From positions 127,770 to 191,769 of the forward strand of contig KN834806.1 of the NCBI GenBank assembly GCA_000827265.1: a stretch of 64,000 bases of DNA, given 5' to 3'. Shown here one piece after another: positions 35,205 to 44,336 of the stretch; the stretch's first letter is position 1; each line of letters begins with the position of its first letter. The notes under the pieces were generated by a model that worked only from the letters and a program-made list of their open reading frames with translations, was not told the DNA's origin and did not search any database. Source of the stretch: Collybiopsis luxurians FD-317 M1 (lineage: Eukaryota > Basidiomycota > Agaricomycetes > Agaricales > Omphalotaceae). The position numbers and the translations under genes were made by a program.

Positions 35205-37132
35205 AGGTGAGGCAGCAGCAAACTGCCCTCAGACTGACTCGAAAAGCTGCCAAAGTTGGGCAAGTTCTTCATCTCGCAACTTCGACTCTTCCACTGCAAC
35301 TTGACGGGCCTCCTCACTCGCAGCCAACTTAGCCTTCAAACTCTCAATCTCGCTCTCTTGCCCCTCCAATGCCTCTCTCAATTGCCGAACCTCCTATGAA
35401 AAAGTCCATTAAATCCTAAGTCAGTCGAACAAGGAGAAAGAAACTCACTGTTGACAGAACGTCACCCTTGAAATGCCTCACAAAGGATTTCAGACGAGTT
35501 AGCTCCTTGTCCTTCTCCTCCAACTGACCATCCTGTGAAGACACCTGTTCCTTCAAATGGAGATTCTCGGTCTCCAAACAATCTGATTTCTGCGACAAAG
35601 CTTGATACTCCCAATAGGCTCAGAGGAGCTCATCTTGCTGGGCGTCGACAATATTGGCAGAGGACAAATTGATCATCGAGAGAGACTCGACAAACTGGGT
35701 TAACCTGGAATTTGAGAATGGGGCAGGAGGATTGGAAGAGAGATGTTTCTATGATGCAGAAACAATTAGTGATACAACAAAAGGCTGGAAATGAAGGAGT
35801 TACTCACCATTTGCTCCTTGAGGTCATTAAAAATGCCTTGAACCAATCCATCCGCCAAAGCCCAGAGATCTTGCTCCATCATTACCTTACTGCAACTGGA
35901 CAACAGCTCAGCAACTTGCATTACAATGCGTTCAATCGCAGCGCGAATCACTAGAAACAGAGTTAGTTAAGATGACTGTACGAGTAAAAAACAACGCTCA
36001 AAAAGAAAAACTTACTGTCATCTCGAGACGGGATAGTACCGTTGGAAGGAACCGGTTTGACGAGAGGTTCAAAAAACCAAGTTTTCAAACTGGAAACCTC
36101 ACAATAAGATCACCTATTGTTGACTTTCCAAACAACTGCAGGCTTCATCAGAGCGGGAACAGGTGCTGCAGGAACAAGAGCAGAGGTGGAAGGGACCTCC
36201 TCCGGGTAGTCCAATTCCATGGATTCCATAGCATCAGGAGCCTCCATCTCAACATCAATATCTACAGGGTCATGAATGACCTCCTTTCCTTTGCGAGATG
36301 GAGCCAGAATGACTTGCTCGCAACTCAGCTCCCCTAGAAGCTCCCTCTCTTGCTGAAGGAGCTGACTCTTGCAAAAGGCGGTTGAAGAGACGACTAGAAT
36401 GATGATGAGCACTTATCCTATCACAGATACACTGGACTTACCTGCTTTCCTTTTGCCTTCTGGAACCTTTGGTCTATCTGACAATAATCCTAACTCCTTG
36501 GGATGACTACCATAGTAAGGAATGTTTTGTAACCCTATCGTTAAAGCAGTCCATTCCTTGTCCTGAATAGTAAATAATCCCTGACTTGAGATGAAACAAT
36601 ATGCGACGATGAGGGGGAGTTTTGCAAGGATATGGAATTGGAGGAGTTGAAAGACACTCTTGAAGGAACAGAACTTCTTGCTAGAAGGATAGTTCGCTTC
36701 ACAAGTGGCACAGGACAAGGAATTGGGGCGAAGGGAGCAAGTGGATTGAAGGTTATGCAATGCGCAGTATTCGCAAGACAGGTAATGTCCAAAAATGTCC
36801 TTCCACTCATCAGCAGCTACCCTATCCAAGACCTCGGGACTCGAATTGGCAAGATAAGCATCTTCGTAGATGGGCTGGAGACCAGTAGGAAGGATAGAGG
36901 GAACACGATCCGTAATAGAAATTGAGGGATAGCTGAGACGTGTACTGCACTCAAAGGCCACATGTCGCATCTTCTTGGCCACTGGGGGAGCAGAGGGAAG
37001 AGCATTGGAAAAGGGAACCATGGACGCTGATTGAAGGGACTGCAGAATTTTGATAATCAATCAGGGTTGCGACCCTCCTGAAGCACTTGATGACGCAATA
37101 GGCTGGTTGGAAAATGCTTGAGAAGATGACAT
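35205..37132 (-). pseudogene. Antisense ORF block A in the chromovirus (six-cysteine cluster plus coiled coil)
   Basis: Starts at an ATG at 37132, just inside the 3-prime LTR (MSSSQAFSNQP). It continues in frame past a TGA at 37061-37063 into the 36413-37060 ORF. That ORF holds C-X2-C-X8-C-X8-C-X2-C-X10-C (CEYCALHNLQSTC, then CATCEANYPSSKKFC; ~36745-36660), a pattern reminiscent of, but wider than, a fungal Zn2Cys6 cluster. Further minus-strand exons follow: an acidic one (IDVEMEAPDAMESMELDYPE, ~36260-36200), one around 35951-35800, and coiled-coil exons (ETENLHLKEQVSSQDGQLEE, ~35580-35520; LREALEGQESEIESLKAKLA, ~35380-35320). Further TGA stops near 35618 and 35230 occur at plausible arginine codons. 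Zinc cluster plus coiled coil would suit a DNA-binding dimer, but that is inference. Confidence 0.5.
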
Positions 37133-37312
37133 AGAGGTAAGAGGAAAAGAAGAAATTGACTCAAAAACCCAGAGTGCCAGCTTTATAAGGGCTTCAGACT
37201 TAGAGTTTTCAATCAAAATTTGGCAGCTGGCACATCGAAAACTCAATCTGACAGCATGGCAGTCACAACACCGTGTCGCATCAAAAGCTACGCATCCTTT
37301 CGAGGGCTCAAG

Positions 37313-37329
37313 GCCCTTGGGGGGGGTAA
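37313..37329 (+). other. Polypurine tract before the 3-prime LTR
   Basis: cttggggggggtaat abuts the LTR start at 37330. This is the expected site of plus-strand priming. Compare the similar tract at 33768-33784. Confidence 0.55.
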
Positions 37330-38024
37330 TGTTATGCCCTACGCTATTTTTTCTGCTCTTTCCAACCACTACACTCACCACATGACTCAATAATAGTCTT
37401 ACCAATCAATTCGGCTCTCCAAATCTGACACACGTTTCGCGAGGCGGACTAACCAGTTGCTCATTCCAAACTTCTATTCACAAGACCACATGTCTCCCCG
37501 CAGAGTATAAAAGCCTTGTACCTACATCTCTCACGATAATGCTGTTATTACCTGAACTATCTTGATCTGTGTTGTTTCTGTTCTCTTGTTCACTAGTCTA
37601 TAATATTATTCTGCTTAACACCGAGTCGAGCAAACCCCATTGACACTGAGTCACTGGCATATCCACTTCTCACTTGTCGAACTGATCGACAAGACTATTT
37701 GACTGCCGTAGCCTTTCAAATATTCTGTCTCATAGGGTAAACGGACACCGAGTCACGAACCTCCCGAGTCAACCCTTGTTAATACCATCTTAACGAGTTC
37801 TTTCGATATACTATTTCTAGTTGCACTGAGCTACTAGATTTATTATTCGACACTCGAGGATCATTCCTCCACATCCAACACCAAAACCGTACAGGACTCA
37901 TTCACCTGTTGTATGTAGCAACTCCCCATCGCGTATTCTGTCTCGGCTGTGGTATAATAAAATACTTTCTATTCCTTGAACCTGCTACAAGCTTCTAACA
38001 ACAAAGGTAATAAAGGTCCTAACA
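37330..38024 (+). repeat. 3-prime LTR of the chromovirus
   Basis: 695 bp, partner of 24270-24964, same ends and length with no indels noticed. It is followed by the target duplication tactc at 38025-38029. Confidence 0.93.
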
Positions 38025-38029
38025 TACTC
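38025..38029. repeat. Target-site duplication, right copy
   Basis: tactc, identical to 24265-24269. The joined flanks resemble the uninterrupted spacer near 5755-5800. Confidence 0.9.
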
Positions 38030-38169
38030 GACCTCCTCTACCCACGACCACTATAACCTTACACCTCCCAATCCTGGCTCCAGCTCCAGCTCCAGCCCTT
38101 GTCTTCTTTCACCCAATGTCCAGACCACCCCTCCCACAGCCGCTTAATGTCACTCTTGACCATGCCCCA

Positions 38170-39165
38170 CTCCACCCTTACTCTTCCCGCTTCCCAATCA
38201 CCGATAACCAATGTATCCACCGCATCCTCCCAACTCTCTGAAAGACCCTCTATGTCTCCCTCCTCGAAGCCATTCAGATCCCACCATGAATGTATTTCAT
38301 TGAGTGTATGTCTGAAAGGAAGAGCCCACTGAATTGTTAACGACTTGCAGTGGGCTATGGTGTGGATGATGAACAACTGTCGTTGGGCTGGGGTGGGGCA
38401 GACAAAGATACGGGAGGGGGTGGAGATGCTGAAAGCAGTGAGGGTGGGTCAAAAGGATTAAGGGTCTCAGTATGGAACTGGGTAAAGGTGCAAGTAAGAG
38501 TTCTGATTGGGAGGGAGTTACATGGTTCAGAATGGGTGCAGATTTGACATTGTTTGGTGACAGTTCATCGATAACGAGGAAAGAGGTGGTGCCTACGATA
38601 CCCCTCTTGCATTCAAATTAAATCCAAATTTGCAGTCGATAATAACCCAAACAGCCTCTCAATACGGAGGGTAGTGACTGTTTCCTTCTCCCTGGCTCAT
38701 CATCCTGAATAATGTCATTTATAGACACAGGGCAGAGCGTGTTGTTGGTGCTGCTCTTACTCCATTCTCCCTCCTCCGACTCCAGCTCTGACAACAACGA
38801 TGGGGATCCTGACAAGGATCTTGACGAATAATGTTGTCGATGAATAACGATGATGATAAGGCCTCTGCCGCTGTGGCTAATCCTGATGAAGGTACCGTAG
38901 TCATTGCACAACCCTTTTCACCCTCCCTAGCCCTCTCCACTCTGACCCTCGTCCCCTTATTGTTTTCATGGTCAAAATGGACCCCTTGACTGCCTTCCTC
39001 ATCTGCCCCTCCATTCCACCCTCATCCAAACACCAGAAGGTTAGGAGGGGCAAAGGAGAAGAGGAAGACATTGAAGCAGATTAGGGCAAGGAACCGGTAA
39101 GTGGTGGAGGAGTTAGGTAGTGTCAGAGGTTGAGGGCAGTATCCATTGTCCTGTGGGTGTGGAAG
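38170..39165 (-). pseudogene. Old acyltransferase relic 3, minus strand
   Basis: The minus-strand C-terminal patch NGFEEGDIEGLSESWEDAVD (about 38280-38220) matches the intact enzyme. The N-terminal side of the exon lies near 39160-39080 and is almost identical to relic 1 at 7230-7140. It belongs to the second copy of the relic-pair block. Many stops and indels. Confidence 0.5.
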
Positions 39166-40529
39166 GGTGTGGAGGACATGTCAATGCAGATATAGATAAT
39201 ACAATAGACTGACAAGGATGGAACGCAATGGACTGATAACTGTATGGATGTGAAGATGGATGGCGGTAACAACATCATCAGAAATGTGAACCTCTGAAAG
39301 AATAAAAAACTCACAAAACGTCCATGCATCCATGATTCAGATTCAACTGTTCACACAGGGTGAAGAGCACAGGGTTGACTGTGACTTCACTTTTCTGGTA
39401 CTTTGCTAGGGTTTTGAGCAATTGTTCTTTCAGAAACAGAAGCTAGAGGTCGAACTAAAAAGAGAGAGATGCATTAGCTACGTATCTGAACTGTAATGAC
39501 CAAAAGTTCATTGAACATACTTGTAATTGTAATTCAAAATTGTCTTATGACATCCATTCTCCCTCTCAATAATATCCGCAAGGCCTGAATAATCCTCAAT
39601 CCTTTACCTCGCATCTTTGATGTGCCCTATGCTATTAGAGACTTCTGCTTGATGAATTCACAACCGACGCTGACAATAATGTCTGGTACTAGAGACAGTT
39701 ATAACCATGAGAAAGTAAGATTGGGAGAGGCACGTATGGTGTTGAGTTTTTTATCCAGTGTGCAAGTTACGACGGAGAGGATGGAGAGAATCAATATAAC
39801 ATGGGTGCCAGTCTGTTGAAGGATAAAGAGACTGGCCGGAGCTACGTGGCACAGTCATTTTCTATGGGATGAATTTGGTTTTTGTAGAGCTTTGACTTGA
39901 GACTGGCATGTTTTGGCATTAAAGTGGATGAGAAGGATGTGGACAATGGCAGGATGGAAGCAAGCTGTTGAATTACAGAATTACGGCACTGCCCACTGAC
40001 ACATCAGAAGTCTATCTGAGCTAGTAGCTTAGGGCTTATCACGTTTGCTTTGCGCATCCAATTCAGGTATTGGAGACTTGTACAGCGAATCCAGAAATGA
40101 TAGAGAGACATGGAGACAAATCAGGACAGTCTGATAAACAATATGTAGTCACTAAAGAAATGAAAGAAATGAAGACATGAACATGAATGTGAACATGAGT
40201 ACTAAGGGTAAGCAAGATCAAACGTAGTCAAAGAATAACTCTTCTTTCAAAGACACAATTCTGTAACCATTGTATTTGAACGTTGTAGGGTCCATGCTCA
40301 CAGCCTGGACTTTGACCTTCCAACATCCTGATCATCTCTACATCCACAATGATCCAATTCTCTCATACACCCAAACTCGCCCGCCCCTACCTCCACGACC
40401 ACTGTACACCCATACCTCCCAACCACGAGTCCGACTCCAACCCCAGCCCCAGCTGTTATCTGCATCCACCCAGCGTCCTGGTCCCCCACCCATAGCTGGT
40501 AAACATTACTATTGACCATGCCTCACTTC
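39166..40529. other. Spacer with a gene X relic (about 39610-39860)
   Basis: No intact gene. It aligns nearly throughout with 7230-8640, confirming the block duplication. The gene X-like part includes gatgaattcacaaccgacgc and a readable but broken LGEARMVLSFLSS. Confidence 0.4.
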
Positions 40530-41550
40530 ACCTTCACACTTCCCCTCATCCTGATTCCCAATGACCAGGTCACTACTGCGTCTCCAAACACTCCCCAAAA
40601 ACTCTCCATATGCCCCTCCTCCAATGCATTCATGCATTCATATCTCAGCAGGAATGTGCAGAGTTTTTGACCGAAAGTATGTTTGAGGAGGAGGGGGCCC
40701 ATCATATTGTTGTATGGCCTGCAGTGGTTACGAGGCAGAGGACCAATGACAATTATTGGGTTGAGCCAGGGCGAAGATGCGCAAGGGGGTGGAGTTGGGG
40801 CAAAGCGGTGGTAAGAAGCATTGGGTTCATCTGGATTTGGGTAGGGCATGAGGTAACAGATTGGAATGGGAGGGAGTTACGTGGTTCAATATAGATGAAG
40901 ATTCAATGACATTCATTAATGGATCATCGACAGCAAGGGAGGAAGTTGCACCTGCAATGAGGAAAGATGCATCCCCTGTTTATAAATCAAATCTGAACTC
41001 CCAGCCAATGACTATCCAAACAGCACTGCACTCCATAGGAAGGGAAAGACTGCTTCCTGTTCCCTTTCTCGTATCCCAGAGAATGTCCGAGTCATTTATA
41101 GATGCAGAGGAGTGTATTGTCATTGCTGCTCTTATTCTCCTCCCTCCTCGCCAGACCCAGACAATGTTATGAAAATGAAGATACTGATGATGACACTGAG
41201 GACCCCGACAACACATTGACATTGACAATCACAGAGACTACGAAGCATCTGCTGCTGCCGCACCAGTGTTGTCAACGAATATCATCCATCATCGTCGCAC
41301 CACCTTCATCACCCCTGACCCTTGCCTCGCTCATTGCTCTAGCTGTCACAAGTGGACTATTGACTACCATCGTCATCCATTCCTTTACCTCCTTCACCCT
41401 CATCCAAATGCCACAAGGTTGGAACAGACAAAGGCTGGGAGAATGACATTGATGAAGGTGAGGAGAAGGAACCAGTTGATGATGGATGGGTGCGGAGTTA
41501 AGTAGCATCCAAGGTGGAGAACTGTGTACATCATCCTGAGGGAGGGGAAG
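40530..41550 (-). pseudogene. Old acyltransferase relic 4, minus strand
   Basis: On the minus strand GPLLLKHTFGQKL, then ALEEGHMESFWGVFGDAV (about 40700-40580) match GGFLLLEHTFGKKL and FEEGHVESFWECLEDAV of the intact gene. The exon start is near 41540 (gatgtacacagttctcc against gatgtacacggcactta). This is the partner of relic 2. Frames are broken. Confidence 0.5.
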
Positions 41551-41994
41551 GGGAGGTGGGAGATGTATCAATGTAGATACATATGATGCAATAGATTGGC
41601 AAAGACAGAATGGAATGGACAGATTAATGGATGGACATGAGGAAGGAGGGAAGTAATAACATAGTCAAGAATGTGAACACCTTGAAAGAACAGAATGAAA
41701 CTCACAATGACTAGAATACTGTCCCAACATGACATCGCATGCCGCAAACAATGTGTCATTGACCATGGCTCTGTTTTACTTTCACTTTGTTGAAGTTTCA
41801 AGCGCTTGTGCTTCAGAAAGGGAAGCTAAAGGTTAAACTAAATAAAAAAAGAGAAAGATATGTTAGCTACGGATCCGAAACATAATGACCACCAACTTGC
41901 TAAATGTACATACTCTTATAACACTCTTTTTTCCCTGACATCTGTAAGGTCCCAAGATAATCCTTGTCCTGGCTTGTTCTTGATAGTTTTTACC

Positions 41995-42225
41995 CACCGC
42001 AAGGTCTTCACTATGTCCTACACTATCTGCTTGATAAATACACAGCCAATGCCGACAAGGGGGTATATGGTTCTGGATACGATGGCCATGGGGGAGCAGC
42101 GCACACAGTGACAGATTACTTGGATGCTGTGTATGAGTTAGGATGGAAAGGATGGAGAGAGAGCCAGGGCGAGAGTTTGTTGAAAAGACTAGCTAGGGTT
42201 TTCGAAACTGGATCTCATAGTCACA
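41995..42225 (+). pseudogene. Gene X relic, best preserved copy
   Basis: A readable stretch of about 80 codons: LHYVLHYLLDKYTANADKG, then VYGSGYDGHGGAAHTVTDYL, DAVYELGWKGWRESQGESLL, KRLARVFETG. The phrase pattern is shared with the relics at 9985, 39610 and 7690. I do not recognise the family. It lies just right of acyltransferase relic 4 and on the opposite strand. No start codon or splice structure can be assigned. Confidence 0.35.
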
Positions 42226-42649
42226 CAATGTGGATGTTATATGGAAACCATTTTTGGTGACATAATAAGTTAATGTGGGAGTTGTACTGAGCTGCAGGGT
42301 GCCACCAACACTTGACCGACATATCAGAGTTATATATTATCAGTCTTTGGCTCATGAAGATAGATATTTTCCAAGTCCGTCGCATTGGGGTACCCTTATG
42401 AGATACGTTTTTCACTGCTCCCTGTCTCCTTCAAGTTCACCTCATCATTTTCATTCCCCATCTGCCCCATCCTTTGGACTTGGGCACAGAGTAGTCAATG
42501 CATTGCAAAGTTGTCTATCTTCCCTCCCAGTTCTCTACATCAACGATCGTGATAGTATACTTAGAATGGAAGCACAATGATAAGGTATTTCGTGGAGGAT
42601 CCTGAGGTTAAAACATTAGGTTTGGAAAGTGTGCTTTGGACAAGGAAAT

Positions 42650-43975
42650 GGGTGACTTCCCGCAGAAATTAATGGTCAAATGATAGAGCCAAAGAAAATG
42701 TCAAACTTAGTTAATTGACTAATTTATTGTCTCAATGTTCCCGTAGAAATTTAATGGTCACTAAGTTCACATGATCCTGTTGATTTCCATCTGCTTACCA
42801 GTCCCACCGTTAAGTCGCGTTCATGCACCTTGGTTCCTCTAATTCTACTGCAGAAAGAGGGAGGAGGAATAGAGGATGAAGAAGAGTTCAATCTTCTCAT
42901 CCTTGCCACCTTGATCTATGTATGGGAGAAGTATGCCAAATAGACACGATAGACTCTGCAATGCAATGAGATGTGCAGCGAAATGCCAAAGAGTAGAAAT
43001 CTATTTAGTTTTAGCTTTACAGTATGCATTTACCTTCTAATCCAATGTTATTTAGTGTTCTGCAAGCATATTCTACTTTGTGAGCATATCCCACTCCCCG
43101 AGCATAACTTGCTCTCAATGTATAACCTGCTCACCTTCTGAGCTGCCGTTGCCAGTTGCATGTGCACACGTCACCCAGATATCCAAAAATGGCCTGGCAT
43201 ATGTCATTTCTATTTGAAATTGCATCTACCTGATCCCTTCGTAAATTTAAAGTTTACAACACCTCTCAAATTTCAAATTCTGAGTGCCCGGACCTTCTTC
43301 CGAGCTTTCTGACTCAATTAATTGTACAATTTCTGACAATTACAGTGCTTTGCATAATTCTGCGGCCCTTCAGAATCCATGCCATTGTTAATTTGTATTT
43401 GTGTAATGATACCCCGGCAAGAGCTGTGGCACCTCTTCCTCAACATTTCCCTCTGTAACTGCCATAATTTCTGGGAACCAGCCTGCATATTCTTGCCAAC
43501 CTGTGGTCAAGACCAATATTTGCCATATTTTTCCTGGTTTGTACCCATACTGGTGAGATACGCAAGGTTTGATGGATGACCAAGTACCCCGATCACTGCA
43601 TCAAGGTGCCACGCCATGCCATAGTTCCTTGACTCTTACCATATTTACTGGTCCCTCCAGCCTCCCATACATTGGACCAATATTATAAACCAGAATCCTG
43701 ATTAGCTAGTGTCTATAAAGTTACGAATATGATATACAGATATGCTCAGTACACTAGCGCTCTGTAGGTGCACAGATCAATAAATACAAATAAACAATTG
43801 GTATAGATTCCAGAAGGCTGCAGAATTATGCAAAGGACTGTATGACATACAGATATGCTCAGTGCACTAGCGCTCTGTAGGTGCGCAGATCACATAAATA
43901 CAAATAAACAAGGGTATAGATTCCAGAGGGCCACAGAATTATGCAAAGCACTGTAATGCCTATGGGAAGTCACCC
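42650..43975. mobile_element. TIR element of ~1.33 kb with near-perfect 8-bp duplication
   Basis: It starts gggtgacttccc and ends gggaagtcaccc, a 12-bp terminal inverted repeat. The flanks are aaggaaat (42642-42649) and aatgaaat (43976-43983), 7 of 8 matching. Unit 2 lacks this DNA at the equivalent place (about 10660-10700). No transposase ORF is seen, so it is non-autonomous; an 8-bp duplication would suit hAT-like elements. A mariner-type MITE is nested near its right end. Confidence 0.5.
43343..43953. mobile_element. Tc1/mariner-type MITE with duplicated right end
   Basis: Ends are cagtgctttgcataattctg and its inverse cagaattatgcaaagcactg, flanked by TA on both sides (43341-43342, 43954-43955). 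A second copy of the right end (ggctgcagaattatgcaaag) lies near 43818-43840. About 110-120 bp is tandemly repeated there (both copies contain cactagcgctctgtaggtg). No transposase is encoded. The nearly intact TIRs suggest a fairly recent insertion. Confidence 0.75.
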
Positions 43976-44192
43976 AATGAAATCGGACAGGTGACGGTAA
44001 ATGTAAAACCTAATTAGAACTTAGAGGTGGCTGTTGATAGAGTGGGGAACATGCTCTGCTATATTCCTGTCCAGGTTGCATTATGGATTGTCCTCGTGTT
44101 GGCAATGTGTAATACCATGAGGCTTAAAGCTTCATTCCAGAAATGCCTCAATTGATACTAGATAATGCGGGACATGTGAATGGGCTCAAGAG

Positions 44193-44202
44193 ATATATAA
44201 AT
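44193..44202 (+). promoter_or_regulatory. TATA box of the unit 3 NLR gene
   Basis: atatataaat, about 140 bp before the ATG at 44337, in the same relative place as 10893 in unit 2. Confidence 0.5.
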
Positions 44203-44273
44203 CACATCAAGATGTACATATAATTCTGCACCGACCACGATTTCTCCAGGTTGGCTGTACTGGATATTGTTTT

Positions 44274-44322
44274 GTAAGTGATACTATCTTTAATTATGAA
44301 AGCGTCTAATATAATTTTTCAG
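44274..44322 (+). other. 5-prime-UTR intron of the unit 3 NLR gene
   Basis: gtaagtg...tttttcag, 49 bp, ending 14 bp before the ATG. The layout is shared with unit 2 although the interior has diverged. Confidence 0.5.
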
Positions 44323-44336
44323 GAAGAAATACAACA

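Larger units (their letters stand above)
24270..38024 (+). mobile_element. 13.76-kb Tf1/sushi-like chromovirus (Ty3/gypsy) with antisense genes
   Basis: Bounded by 695-bp LTRs (24270-24964, 37330-38024; TG...CA) and a perfect tactc duplication. The order is self-priming site, a very long gag, protease, reverse transcriptase, RNase H, integrase, chromodomain, then about 3.5 kb of minus-strand coding sequence before the 3-prime LTR. Typical chromoviruses are about 5-7 kb, so this one is twice the usual size. Pol keeps a single open frame for over 4 kb apart from TGA stops. It therefore appears structurally complete but mutationally silenced. The insertion splits the spacer between the unit 2 acyltransferase relics; equivalent sites elsewhere in the array are uninterrupted. 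Confidence 0.93.

Noticed and set aside
43700..43950. CRISPR-like or satellite array
   Set aside because: Only two copies, explained by duplication of the right end of the mariner-type MITE.
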